From Nitrososphaerota archaeon (GTDB lineage Archaea; Thermoproteota; Nitrososphaeria; Nitrososphaerales; Gagatemarchaeaceae), in assembly GCA_003135575.1 (NCBI GenBank), contig PLCG01000110.1, positions 1-49,949 of the forward strand: DNA of 49,949 bases, written 5' to 3'. Shown one piece after another: positions 1 through 7,752 of the stretch (its first letter is position 1; the number at the start of each line of letters is the position of its first letter). The notes beneath the pieces were generated by a model that was not told where the DNA came from, did no database searches, and worked only from the letters and a program-made list of their open reading frames with translations. The translations under genes were made by a program, and so were the position numbers.

Positions 1-238
1 AGCCAAGGGTCCGCGCCGGCCGTGGTAGCCCGAGCCGCTCCGCGAGCGCGACCCCCTGGTCGACAGCCCGCTCGAGCCTCTCCCTTGTGGGGTTTCCCGA
101 CCTGGAGTACTCGTAGCCCTTGGTCTTCCCTATCTTTGCCTGGGCGAAGGTCGAGGAGGTGTAGATGGGCGGCGTGACCGCACCCGTGAGCTCGTCAGGT
201 TCGTTGCCGACGTGGACGGCACGCGTGTCAAAGCGCAT
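1..238 (-). CDS. Cystathionine gamma-synthase/lyase family PLP enzyme (3' truncated by window edge)
   Basis: Only the first 79 codons are inside the window. Reading the minus strand from the ATG at 238 gives MRFDTRAVHVGNEPDEL, then TGAVTPPIYTSSTFAQ and YEYSRSGNPTRERLE. This is the characteristic N-terminus of the Cys/Met metabolism PLP family, in which the YEYSRSGNPT segment contributes phosphate and substrate contacts. The gene lies 26 bp downstream of the cystathionine beta-synthase/cysteine synthase homologue on the same strand, so the pair probably forms a reverse transsulfuration operon (homocysteine to cystathionine to cysteine). The catalytic lysine is outside the window, so gamma-lyase, gamma-synthase and O-acetylhomoserine sulfhydrylase cannot be separated. 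It is too short for automatic listing but clearly genuine. Confidence 0.85.
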   Translation of the reverse strand, partial: MRFDTRAVHVGNEPDELTGAVTPPIYTSSTFAQAKIGKTKGYEYSRSGNPTRERLERAVDQGVALAERLGLPRPARTLG

Positions 239-264
239 GGAGGGACGGGCCAGTCTGCGTGACT

Positions 265-1284
265 TTAATCTTGCGAGAGGCCGTGCTCTTTCAGCCAACC
301 CGGGTTGTAGACCTTGCTCAGGTAGCTCCTGCCGGAGTCGGGGATGATGACGACTATGAGCTTCAGGCTGGGCATCCTCCTCGCGAGCTCCAGGGCTCCG
401 GCCACCGCGCTGCCCGACGAACCCCCCGCGAGGATGCCTTCTTCGAGGACCAGCCGGTGAGCAGTGGCGATGCTCTCTGCGTCGCTCACCCTGATTATCT
501 CGTCTACGACGCTCTGGTCATAAGTCCCGGGGACAAAGTCCTCCCCGACGCCCTCGACGAGATATGGGTGAAGCGGGTCTGTCGTGCCGTGCTTGAGGTT
601 CCCGTAGATCGAGCCCTCGGGTTCCACGCCCACCACGAGAAGGGACTTGCGCTTCCGCTTCAGGTATCTCCCCGCCCCTGAGATGGTGCCGCCTGTGCCC
701 ACCCCCGCGACGAACGCGTCTACCTTCCCCTTGGTCTGGCGCCATATCTCTGGCCCCGTAGTCGCATAGTGCGCCTTCGGGTTGCCTTCGTTCTGGTATT
801 GGTTCGGCATGAAGGAGTTAGGCGTCTCCCGCTGGAGCCTGCGCGCGACATTGACATAGTGGGCCGGGGAGTTCGGGGTAAGGTCAGTGGGAGCGACCAC
901 AATCTTAGCCCCATAGGCACGGAGGAGCGTCCGCTTCTCCTCGCTCACCTTGTCTGGCATCGTGAAGATCACCTTGTAGCCCCGCACCGCAGCCAGCATG
1001 GCGAGGCCGACGCCCGTGTTACCTGAGGTCGGCTCGATGAGCGTCCCTCCCTTCTTCAGGAGGTGCTTCTTCTCCGCGTCGGCGATGAGATACGCAGCGA
1101 TCCTGTCTTTCACGGAGCCGCCCGGGTTCATGAACTCAAGCTTGGCATAGACCCGAGGCTTCAGCCCTCGCGCGATCCTCCCAAGCCTGACGATGGGCGT
1201 GTTCCCGATGACGTCGAGGATGCTCTCACCCACGCTCAATTCGAATCTTCCCCCTCCTCGATTTGTTATTATCCCTTCGGACAC
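265..1284 (-). CDS. Cystathionine beta-synthase / cysteine synthase family PLP enzyme
   Basis: A 339-residue fold-type II PLP enzyme. The Schiff-base lysine is K59 in NPGGSVKDR. The substrate loop PTSGNTG lies near residues 85-91, and the glycine-rich phosphate-binding loop is GVGTGGTISGAGRYLK. The C-terminal GGSSGSAVAGAL segment carries the serine that contacts the pyridine nitrogen. There is no C-terminal CBS regulatory domain, as in bacterial and archaeal short forms. Family knowledge supports beta-replacement on serine, O-acetylserine or phosphoserine with a thiol; the downstream gamma-lyase-type gene favours cystathionine formation. The start is GTG. A weak TATA-like element (CTTAAC on the minus strand near 1305) lies about 25 bp upstream, which suggests a leaderless message. 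Confidence 0.88.
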   Translation of the reverse strand: MSEGIITNRGGGRFELSVGESILDVIGNTPIVRLGRIARGLKPRVYAKLEFMNPGGSVKDRIAAYLIADAEKKHLLKKGGTLIEPTSGNTGVGLAMLAAVRGYKVIFTMPDKVSEEKRTLLRAYGAKIVVAPTDLTPNSPAHYVNVARRLQRETPNSFMPNQYQNEGNPKAHYATTGPEIWRQTKGKVDAFVAGVGTGGTISGAGRYLKRKRKSLLVVGVEPEGSIYGNLKHGTTDPLHPYLVEGVGEDFVPGTYDQSVVDEIIRVSDAESIATAHRLVLEEGILAGGSSGSAVAGALELARRMPSLKLIVVIIPDSGRSYLSKVYNPGWLKEHGLSQD

Positions 1285-1341
1285 TACGAAGGCACAAAGC
1301 TGTTAAGCCGAACTCGGGACGGTGAGACGCAACGCAAGTGC

Positions 1342-1429
1342 GCGGGGGTCGCCAAGCCTGGTCAACGGCGTGGGGCTTAGGACCCCATCCCTTAGGGGTT
1401 CGTGGGTTCGAATCCCACCTCCCGCACCA
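1342..1429 (+). tRNA. tRNA-Leu (anticodon UAG), CCA encoded
   Basis: The acceptor stem GCGGGGG pairs with CTCCCGC with one G-U. The D-stem is GCC/GGC. The anticodon stem TGGGG/CCCCA closes the loop CTTAGGA, giving anticodon TAG that reads CUA. A long variable arm of about 14 nt makes it class II, consistent with leucine. The T-arm GTGGG-TTCGAAT-CCCAC is perfect. The discriminator is A1426 and CCA is encoded at 1427-1429. There is no intron. It is transcribed divergently from the cysteine synthase-like gene and convergently with the ABC operon. Confidence 0.95.
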
Positions 1430-1462
1430 TCTTTCAAAAAGAAGCGGTTATTCAGATTCTGC

Positions 1463-2341
1463 TCAATTGAACTCTTTTCTTTCGAAGAGAATCAATCCAA
1501 GCGCGGCTGTGACGAGGAAGTAGACAGCGATTATCGCGAGGCCTTCAGGAATCGTGACGTTGAAGGTTGTGAACGTGGGGGCAGCTGCGCCGCCACGGCC
1601 GCCGAAGCCAGCGATTGTCGTGATGTGCTCAGGATATGTGGTTGTGAGCACGTTGCCTATTATCTGGGAGCCGTATGTCAGGATGAACCACGGCTCGACC
1701 TGTGCGAGGGCGGAGACGAGGGTCTGTATTAGCGTGAACGCGAAGAGGAACAAGATAGCAGTTACCAAGATGGAGTACGAGGTGCTCTTGAAGAGCGAGC
1801 TGAAGAAGAACGTGAATCCCAAGACAGCGACGAGATAGAACCATGCGAACAGGAATGACTCGCCGAACTGCCAGGGGATACTCACTCCTGGGAAATAGTA
1901 CGTCTCGTTGGCCAAGGTTATCACCGTGAAGATGAGGAGTATTATTGATGCCGCGATGAAAGCTGAGAGCCATTTCCCGACGTAGATGCTCGATCTCCTG
2001 ATTGGGTTAGGTAGCGTGAAGTATCCGGTCTTGTTCTGAAACTCACCGGAGATTGCGTCGCCTCCGAAGAAAATCCCGGAGAGCACCGTGATGAACGTCA
2101 CGGACATTCCCCACCACCCCGAAAGAAATGCGAGTGGAGAGCCGAGGAAACCCGCCGGTCTGTAGTACCCGATTACGCCTGTGAGGATTCCGCTTATGAT
2201 GAATGTGATGCCGAGGAGTATCACGAATCTCCGAGACCTAAGGTAGTCGAGGAAGCTGTATCTCATGACAACGCCAACTTGCGCGATGCTCCCTGGTACC
2301 TTATGCCCGACCTCCGTTGTTGGTTTTTCCATGGGTATCAC
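1463..2341 (-). CDS. ABC-2 type transporter permease
   Basis: A 292-residue integral membrane protein with about six hydrophobic segments, including one near residue 40 (FVILLGITFIISGILTG) and a last one near the C-terminus. After the second segment comes GEFQNKTGYFTLPNPIRRSSIYVGKW, the cytosolic motif typical of ABC-2 permeases of the NosY/NatB type. The start codon GTG at 2341 overlaps the TGA stop of the upstream ATPase gene (GTGA), so the two are translationally coupled and very likely form one exporter. The substrate cannot be inferred. It is the last gene of a four-gene operon whose first gene is divergent from padR. Confidence 0.85.
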   Translation of the reverse strand: MIPMEKPTTEVGHKVPGSIAQVGVVMRYSFLDYLRSRRFVILLGITFIISGILTGVIGYYRPAGFLGSPLAFLSGWWGMSVTFITVLSGIFFGGDAISGEFQNKTGYFTLPNPIRRSSIYVGKWLSAFIAASIILLIFTVITLANETYYFPGVSIPWQFGESFLFAWFYLVAVLGFTFFFSSLFKSTSYSILVTAILFLFAFTLIQTLVSALAQVEPWFILTYGSQIIGNVLTTTYPEHITTIAGFGGRGGAAAPTFTTFNVTIPEGLAIIAVYFLVTAALGLILFERKEFN

Positions 2342-3285
2342 AGGGTGTCCTTAATCAGGTTAAGGTATGATTCCTCGAGGGCAGACGATGCCGGTTTGTA
2401 GCTGACTACGCCGATGTTCAGTCTCACCAGATCTGAAAGTACCTTCTCCTGGATGTCCAGGCCGCCGCTGCATTTGATCCGAAGGTTCTTGTCGTCTTTT
2501 TTCTCCGCTGAGACTACGCCTTGGATGACTGCAATGTTTTTTTCCATGATGGAGGAGTCAATCGGCCGTATCAGCTCCACTTCCACTATGTTTGCGCCTC
2601 CTGCGAACTTTGCAGTGACGTTCGGAAGCGTGTCGTAGACCAATAGCTTGCCGTGGTCGATCATGGCCACCTCGTCGCAGACGTCGGCGACTTCGCTGAG
2701 GATGTGGGAGCTCATGAAAATCAGTCTGTCCTTCTTCTTCAGCGACTTGACGATGTCCCTTACTTCACTCATCCCTCGAGGGTCGAGTCCGGTGGTGGGT
2801 TCGTCCAACAGGACGATTGTGGGGTCGCTCAAGAGTGCTGATGCGATGCAAATCCTCTGCTTCATTCCCTTGGAGAACTTGCCAACCCTCTTGTTGGCCC
2901 ACTCTTGCATTCCGACTTCGACAATTACATCCTCAATCTTCTTCTTCCTCTCGGAGTGAGGAATACCCCTTATGGCGGATATCATCCCGAGGGCCTCCGT
3001 CGGGGTCAAGGATGGGTAGATTTCAGGGGTCTCGATTACGGTGCCGACGTTCGCAAGTGCGGCCTTCTTGTGAGTGTGGACGTTGTTCCCGTTAATCAGC
3101 GCCTCGCCCGAAGACTGTCTTATCAGGTCGGTGAATATCTTGAGCGTAGTGGTCTTGCCCGCGCCGTTAGGGCCCAGGAATCCCACGCACTTGGAGCCCT
3201 CAATTTTCAGGTTGAGGTTAGACAGGGCAGTGAAAGAGCCGTATGTCTTTGATAGGTTCACGGCCTCTATCGATGGATTCGTCAA
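2338..3285 (-). CDS. ABC transporter ATPase subunit (NatA/CcmA-like)
   Basis: A 315-residue nucleotide-binding subunit. It has Walker A GPNGAGKTT near residue 38, the signature FSKGMKQR (the LSGGQ equivalent), Walker B IVLLDEPTTGLDPRG, and the switch histidine in FMSSHILSEV. A C-terminal domain of about 90 residues follows, as in ABC-2 exporter ATPases. It starts with TTG, 22 bp after the preceding permease gene, and overlaps the following permease by 4 bp. The operon therefore holds two ATPase/permease pairs. The partner is most likely the coupled downstream permease. The cargo is unknown. Confidence 0.88.
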   Translation of the reverse strand: MTNPSIEAVNLSKTYGSFTALSNLNLKIEGSKCVGFLGPNGAGKTTTLKIFTDLIRQSSGEALINGNNVHTHKKAALANVGTVIETPEIYPSLTPTEALGMISAIRGIPHSERKKKIEDVIVEVGMQEWANKRVGKFSKGMKQRICIASALLSDPTIVLLDEPTTGLDPRGMSEVRDIVKSLKKKDRLIFMSSHILSEVADVCDEVAMIDHGKLLVYDTLPNVTAKFAGGANIVEVELIRPIDSSIMEKNIAVIQGVVSAEKKDDKNLRIKCSGGLDIQEKVLSDLVRLNIGVVSYKPASSALEESYLNLIKDTL

Positions 3286-3307
3286 GACGTTGTCGCCTGT
3301 GCTGCTC

Positions 3308-4084
3308 CTAGCTAACTACCTTTCTGAACAAGTAGACGGTGACGCTCATCGTCACAAGCGCTATCAGCGCTATCACTGCTAATGACGTGACCTCGGCGCT
3401 CAAGGAGAACGCGTTTGGCAACGCCAAGTCCCTCACCGCGGTGGTCGCGAAGCTGATGGGGTTGACGCTGGACACGTCTTGCATCCAGGTCGGCATCGCG
3501 CTGCCTGGCACCAACGCCGTGCTGATGAAGAGCAGTGGGAACGTGAGAAAGGCGCCGATGCCAAAGACCGTCTCCGCGCTCTTGGTCCTTAGTCCGAGCG
3601 TCAAGGAGATTCCCGACCAAGCGAACCCGAAGAACGCGATGATGAAGAGGGTGAGCAGTATGCCGGCGATTCCGGTCGCCATGTTGAAGCCCAACAGGTA
3701 TGCCAAGCCGAGGATGATTGCCGACTGGACGGTGACCCGGAACGCGTCGGTCGCGAGCCTTCCGATTAGTATGGCGGGGCGGCTGACCTGCGTCACGAGC
3801 ATCTTCTGTAGGAACCCTGAGTTCAGGTCCTCCACAATCGACGTCCCAGATTGCAGGGCGCTGCTGAAGGCATTCTGCATTAAAATCCCGGGAGTGGCGA
3901 ACTCGAGATACGTGATTCCGGAGGGGAAGAGACCCGGGACTTGGGAGAACTTGGAGAACAGCTGAGTGAAGAGCACGAGGAAGATTATCGGCTGAAACAG
4001 CGAGAAGAAGATGAGGATGGGATTACGGACGAGCTTCTTCAGCGCCCTTACGAACAGAAACTGCGTGTCGAAAAGCAGCGTCAT
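3308..4084 (-). CDS. ABC-2 type transporter permease (DrrB-like)
   Basis: A 258-residue membrane protein. The N-terminal segment ALKKLVRNPILIFFSLFQPIIFLVLF is followed by GTSIVEDLNSGFLQKMLVTQVSRPAILIGR, the intracellular loop signature of the DrrB/ABC-2 family. Five or six transmembrane helices are visible. It starts 5 bp after the stop of the DrrA-like ATPase gene, so the two form a drug- or lipid-type exporter of the daunorubicin-resistance class. Which compound it exports cannot be read from the sequence. Confidence 0.87.
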   Translation of the reverse strand: MTLLFDTQFLFVRALKKLVRNPILIFFSLFQPIIFLVLFTQLFSKFSQVPGLFPSGITYLEFATPGILMQNAFSSALQSGTSIVEDLNSGFLQKMLVTQVSRPAILIGRLATDAFRVTVQSAIILGLAYLLGFNMATGIAGILLTLFIIAFFGFAWSGISLTLGLRTKSAETVFGIGAFLTFPLLFISTALVPGSAMPTWMQDVSSVNPISFATTAVRDLALPNAFSLSAEVTSLAVIALIALVTMSVTVYLFRKVVS

Positions 4085-4089
4085 GCTCT

Positions 4090-5124
4090 CTATCTTCTCC
4101 TGCTCCCGAACCTTCCAGTAGTGACTTCCTTCACCAGCTCTTCAGTCCTGATCCTCTTGCCGGTGTGCTTCAGGAAGACGTCGTCGAGGCTTGGCGTTGA
4201 GATGTTGATTGACACGAGCTCGATGTCGGTCTTGTCGAATGCCCTGACGAGCTCGGGGACAAACAGCCCGCCATTCTTCACGTAGATGGTCAGCCCCTCC
4301 TCGGTGTCCACGGTCTTAATCACAGCGGGAATCTTCGAGAGCAGTTCCTTGGCTGCTGCCTTCGTTGCGACCTTGTCGCCCGCGCTTTTCTTGTCTTGGA
4401 CGGTGATGGTGATGGCGTCGGCGCCGATATCCTTCTTTAGGCCGACCGGTGAACCCTCCGCGACAATCTTACCCGCGTCAATGATGCATAGCCGCTGGCA
4501 AAGTCTGTCCGCCTCTTCCAGATACTGCGTAGTGAGGAATATCGTGATACCGTCCTTCTTGTTGAGCTCCTCGAGGTAGTCCCACACGGTCGCGCGCGAC
4601 TGGGGGTCGAGGCCAGTGGTCGGCTCGTCCAAGAAGAGGACTTTTGGCTTGTGGACCAGCGTGGAAGCGAGATCGAGCCTCTTCTTCATTCCGCCAGAAT
4701 AGCGGCCCGCCCGCTTGTCGGCCGCGTCTTTCAGCCCGACGACCTCAAGGAGCTTGTCCACCCTCTCCTCCAGCTCTTTGCCCTTCATCTGCTGCAAGTG
4801 TCCCAGCAGAATTATGTTCTCCCTGCCGGTCAGTTCGGGGTCGACCGAGGTCTCTTGGCTCTGGACACCGATGATTTTCCTGATTTCCTTTGCTTCCTTG
4901 TCGAGGTCTAGGCCCGCGACGGAGACAGACCCCGAAGTCTTCCTAAGCAATGTGGTAAGAATCTTGATTGTTGTGCTCTTGCCCGCGCCGTTAGGCCCTA
5001 GAAAGCCGAAGAACTCGCCCTCGTTCACCTTGAAGGAAATGCCGTCGACGGCTTTAGTCCCGTCAGCGTAAACCTCGACGAGATCGCTAACGGAGATGAT
5101 GTCTGGCAAGGCTCTGCCGTGCAC
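4090..5124 (-). CDS. ABC transporter ATPase subunit (DrrA-like)
   Basis: A 344-residue ATPase. It has Walker A GPNGAGKST near residue 45, the Q-loop in GVQSQETSVDPELTGREN, the signature YSGGMKKR, Walker B VLFLDEPTTGLDPQSR, and a C-terminal DUF4162-like region ending SLDDVFLKHTGK, which is typical of DrrA. The longest frame begins at a GTG at 5124. The TATA-like element (TATAAA on the minus strand, about 5138-5143) is only about 17 bp upstream of it. An in-frame TTG at 5109 would sit nearer the expected leaderless distance, so the true start may be five codons later. It is the first gene of the exporter operon under probable PadR control. Confidence 0.9.
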   Translation of the reverse strand: MHGRALPDIISVSDLVEVYADGTKAVDGISFKVNEGEFFGFLGPNGAGKSTTIKILTTLLRKTSGSVSVAGLDLDKEAKEIRKIIGVQSQETSVDPELTGRENIILLGHLQQMKGKELEERVDKLLEVVGLKDAADKRAGRYSGGMKKRLDLASTLVHKPKVLFLDEPTTGLDPQSRATVWDYLEELNKKDGITIFLTTQYLEEADRLCQRLCIIDAGKIVAEGSPVGLKKDIGADAITITVQDKKSAGDKVATKAAAKELLSKIPAVIKTVDTEEGLTIYVKNGGLFVPELVRAFDKTDIELVSINISTPSLDDVFLKHTGKRIRTEELVKEVTTGRFGSRRR

Positions 5125-5137
5125 GCGCTCAGCTGGG

Positions 5138-5208
5138 TTTTATAAGTATATCGAATACGATACTGATAGTAGTCACAATACACTGTAGTATTTCAACACC
5201 TTATATAG
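5138..5208. promoter_or_regulatory. Divergent padR / ABC exporter promoter with two inverted repeats
   Basis: This AT-rich spacer separates the exporter operon (minus) from padR (plus). Two inverted repeats are visible: TATCG-aata-CGATA at 5149-5162 and AATAC-actgta-GTATT at 5177-5192. The first touches the TATA-like element of the exporter operon (5138-5148, minus strand). The second lies just upstream of TTATATAG at 5201-5208, which is about 28 bp before the padR ATG and so fits a leaderless start. PadR proteins are dimers that bind such dyads and usually repress their own gene and a linked exporter, so these are the natural operator candidates. Binding is inferred. Confidence 0.55.
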
Positions 5209-5232
5209 ACGGGGTCGTGAAGAATTATTGTA

Positions 5233-5787
5233 ATGTCCGAGTCTGGAGCGAAGAAGTGGATACATCCACAGACGGTGCCTCGAGGGATTCTTCGCCTCTA
5301 CATCTTGTCGATGTTGTCCAAGAAGACTGAGACAGGTTACTCGATAATGCAGACAATCGAGGACAAGACTGAGGGCGCATGGAGGCCTGGTCCTGGGACG
5401 GTCTATCCGTTGCTCAGAAGCCTAGTCAAGGAGGGTCTCCTCGAAAGGCTCGGGTCATTGGAAGATGGGGCGGCGGTGAAGTATTCTGCGACCAAGAAGG
5501 GAAAGCAAGAGCTGGAGGAGATGCAGCGGACTTTGGCTTCGGCTGGAAAGAGGGAGCGCGTCATGATCCGCCTCTTCGCGGATCTGCTGCCTCCCGGGGC
5601 GTGGGCGTCTGCGTTCATGAATCGTGGGAGAGAGATTTTCGACGTCTTCCAAGAGAAGATTTCTCAGATCCCCCAACCTCAACGTGATACCATGCTCAAA
5701 GAGGCTCGGTCGATGTTCGACGCGAATATTTCGTGGGTCGACTCGCAGCTCCGACACAAGAAGAAGCGCGTCTCTGAAGAGCAGTAG
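5233..5787 (+). CDS. PadR family transcriptional regulator
   Basis: A 184-residue protein. The N-terminal winged helix matches PadR: RLYILSMLSKKTETGYSIMQTI, then WRPGPGTVYPLLRSLVKEGLLER (recognition helix and wing) and KYSATKKGKQELEEM. The C-terminal half is alpha-helical and probably forms the dimerisation coil. It is divergent from a four-gene operon with two ABC-2 exporters, the usual context for PadR repressors that sense an exported toxic compound. The ATG is about 28 bp after a good TATA box, which supports this start. Confidence 0.9.
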   Translation: MSESGAKKWIHPQTVPRGILRLYILSMLSKKTETGYSIMQTIEDKTEGAWRPGPGTVYPLLRSLVKEGLLERLGSLEDGAAVKYSATKKGKQELEEMQRTLASAGKRERVMIRLFADLLPPGAWASAFMNRGREIFDVFQEKISQIPQPQRDTMLKEARSMFDANISWVDSQLRHKKKRVSEEQ

Positions 5788-5807
5788 AGCCAGAAGCTTA
5801 GGACGCC

Positions 5808-6170
5808 TTAGTGGTTGGCGGGTATCCTCGACACGATTGACTTTCCAAGTTCTGTCAGTTGGTACTTGCCGGCGTCCCCAAAGAACTGGACGTGGTACTC
5901 GACGAACCCGAGGGCCATCAGTTCTTTGATATGCAGCAGTGTCCTCCATTGGGAGTTGTTCCCAAGGAGCTTGTCGAGCTGGGCGTTGGAGAGGCCGTCT
6001 GGGCCATTTGCTAAAGCCAGCAGGATGGTGACGAGTTCGTCTTCGCGGAAGACCATTTGCAGAGTCTTCTCCTGCTCCTTCGACTCTGATGGCCAGAACC
6101 AGATGCCCTTCATCGTTGGAGTCGACCCGACGGCATTGATAAGGGAAGCGAGTGATTGAATTGGTTTCAC
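5808..6170 (-). CDS. Small winged-helix domain protein
   Basis: A 120-residue soluble protein, GTG start. The central part reads LVTILLALANGPDGLSNAQLDKLLGNNSQWRTLLHIKELMALGFVEYHV, then YQLTELGKSIV. This is the helix-turn-helix plus wing pattern of MarR/ArsR-like regulators, with the LTELGKSIV ending common in archaeal wHTH proteins. No effector domain is visible. The gene ends 20 bp from the convergent padR gene. A role in transcription is inferred from the fold pattern only. Confidence 0.65.
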   Translation of the reverse strand: MKPIQSLASLINAVGSTPTMKGIWFWPSESKEQEKTLQMVFREDELVTILLALANGPDGLSNAQLDKLLGNNSQWRTLLHIKELMALGFVEYHVQFFGDAGKYQLTELGKSIVSRIPANH

Positions 6171-6235
6171 GATTGAATCAACTGTTTTTCGTCTGACTGG
6201 AGAAAAGGAATTATGATGTTACGTGTCTGGTCTTT

Positions 6236-6490
6236 ATGGAAGTAATCACCCAATACGCGGATCACAGAGCCGAGATAGAAGAACGGATTCGTTCGCTGGA
6301 ATCTGAGCAGACGACCCTCCTGACCGAGATTGCAAGTCTCAAGGAGAAACTCACCACTCTCGAACTCGAGAGACACGCCACCTCCCTGTCCAACGAGGTC
6401 GAGGCCTTGAGGACGGAGAAGGCCGTGTTGGAAGAGAAAGTCGCCACGTACTCCAGCCCTATCGCCCCGAGCGAAAGCTACACAGTCTAG
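6236..6490 (+). CDS. Small coiled-coil protein
   Basis: An 84-residue acidic protein made almost wholly of heptad-like helix: AEIEERIRSLESEQTTLLTEIASLKEKL, then LSNEVEALRTEKAVLEEKVATY. There are no cysteines, signal peptide or membrane segment. The ATG at 6236 is about 25 bp downstream of an AATTATG TATA-like element, consistent with a leaderless gene, which argues against chance. It is convergent with a zinc-ribbon coiled-coil gene. I do not recognise a named family and give no function. Confidence 0.6.
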   Translation: MEVITQYADHRAEIEERIRSLESEQTTLLTEIASLKEKLTTLELERHATSLSNEVEALRTEKAVLEEKVATYSSPIAPSESYTV

Positions 6491-6506
6491 CTGGTCACAA
6501 CTCTGA

Positions 6507-6932
6507 CTAGCGAAGCCTGCTCGCCTTCTCCTCGAGCTCTCCCTTCTCTTTTCTAAGATAGGCGACGTGCTTCTCCAGAGCCTCGAGTTTCGATTCCAAG
6601 GCCCTGGTCTCCGCGTCTCTCTTGCTTCTGTCGACGACCTTCTGGAGGTCTGCATACTCCTTGTCCATGGCTCCGATTCGTTTCTCCAGGTCCTGGTTCG
6701 TCTTCTTCAGGTTCTTGATGTCAGTCTGGATTTTGCCTAGTTGCTCCTCCGCCACGAGAAGGTAGTGCTGCCTGCTCACGACGGTGGGGAACTTCGTGCC
6801 GCATTTGTCGCAGCTATACATGCCGACCTTCCTCTGGGTTAGGCCGCGTTCGCCTTCCTTCGGCTCAACGATAACAGTAAAGAGCTTCGTTGGTGTCGCA
6901 ATCGCAGTTCCGCAGTTTGGGCAGGAGGGCAA
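6507..6932 (-). CDS. Zinc-ribbon plus coiled-coil protein, conserved archaeal type
   Basis: A 141-residue protein with two cysteine pairs, CPNC near residue 4 and CDKC near residue 40, forming a zinc ribbon. About 75 residues of coiled coil follow (IKNLKKTNQDLEKRI, KLEALEKHVAYLRKEKGELEEK). The TTG start at 6932 lies about 25 bp after a TTTAACATAAAG element on the minus strand. Similar small zinc-finger coiled-coil proteins occur in Thaumarchaeota. The architecture suggests an adaptor or nucleic-acid-associated protein, but nothing more specific can be supported. Confidence 0.7.
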   Translation of the reverse strand: MPSCPNCGTAIATPTKLFTVIVEPKEGERGLTQRKVGMYSCDKCGTKFPTVVSRQHYLLVAEEQLGKIQTDIKNLKKTNQDLEKRIGAMDKEYADLQKVVDRSKRDAETRALESKLEALEKHVAYLRKEKGELEEKASRLR

Positions 6933-6971
6933 GCGCTAGCCTTGGCGTGGAGACTTTATGTTAAATCTTTG

Positions 6972-7265
6972 CTACTCGCGGATTGACTCTAGGTCGGAAA
7001 CCGCCGACCAGAGTATGACTCTCGCGAACGAGGACATGTTAGGGTCTTGGGCGACCTCGTCGAGCATACTGATTGCGTTCGCAGCCCTTACGGCCAGGCT
7101 CACCTTCGGGTCTTGGAGGGCAATGATCGAGTCCTTCACTATCTTCCTTATGTTGCGCGGCGTGATGTTCGAATCGGCAATCTGCTGAAGGCTCGCGCTA
7201 GCCTTCGCTAGCCTGCCGTCGTTCTGTTGCTGCTTCTTCTCTCTGTTCGCCTTTGTGGTACTCAT
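6972..7265 (-). CDS. UPF0147 family protein
   Basis: A 97-residue all-helical protein. SLQQIADSNITPRNIRKIV, then ALQDPKVSLAVRAANAISMLDEVAQDPNMSSFAR matches the archaeal UPF0147 family, which is small and uncharacterised. The N-terminal 20 residues are charged and rich in Q and K. It is a single gene in the minus direction, divergent from the p27-like zinc protein. Family assignment is good; the cellular role is unknown. Confidence 0.8.
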   Translation of the reverse strand: MSTTKANREKKQQQNDGRLAKASASLQQIADSNITPRNIRKIVKDSIIALQDPKVSLAVRAANAISMLDEVAQDPNMSSFARVILWSAVSDLESIRE

Positions 7266-7383
7266 GATTAGCTATCCAGTGATTAAGCGCGGAGTTTCCT
7301 GTGCCTCCCAGCCTTGCATATTTGGCTTTCTATAGCGAGCTAGATGGTTTATAACTCCGGACGGAGGTCGAGTTCGAATCTAG

Positions 7384-7725
7384 TTGAGCACCACCACCGC
7401 GAAGATGAAGACCACCGTCGAGTTGATGAGACGGGGAGCTGTCATGATCAAGGAGCCCTGCTCCGTCTGCAACGGGGTGCAGTTGAGATACAAAGGGAAG
7501 GTTTACTGCAGCAACCATGACGACCTGGCGGTCGCTCTCCAGGCCAAGGAGATACTCTTCCCGGATGTCGCTGAGGACCTGAAGAACCTACTTTTGGTCA
7601 AACTGAAAGAGTCAATGTCGCTCCTAGAGAACGAGAAGGATTCAGCGGAGCTAGACAGGCTCGTCTCCCTGATGACAAGGTATGTCGAGCTGCTTCGAAA
7701 GCTGGAACCTGCTCAAAGAGCTTAA
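7384..7725 (+). CDS. Sjogren's/scleroderma autoantigen 1 (p27-like) zinc protein
   Basis: A 113-residue protein. TVELMRRGAVMIKEPCSVCNG, then YKGKVYCSNHDD is the diagnostic segment of the autoantigen p27 family: helix, then CxxC, a short hairpin and a CxxH ligand pair. The helical C-terminus (LLVKLKESMSLLENEKDSAEL) is also typical. The start is a TTG, about 30 bp after TTTATAAC (7347-7356), so leaderless initiation is likely. An ATG seven codons in is an alternative. The function in archaea is not established. Confidence 0.8.
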   Translation: MSTTTAKMKTTVELMRRGAVMIKEPCSVCNGVQLRYKGKVYCSNHDDLAVALQAKEILFPDVAEDLKNLLLVKLKESMSLLENEKDSAELDRLVSLMTRYVELLRKLEPAQRA

Positions 7726-7752
7726 ATCGGTAGAGCGTCCGGAGCACACTAA

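Noticed and set aside
7366..7385. GTTCGAATC sequence resembling a tRNA T-loop
   Set aside because: No pairing stem, acceptor stem or anticodon arm can be built around it; it lies in the promoter of the p27-like gene.
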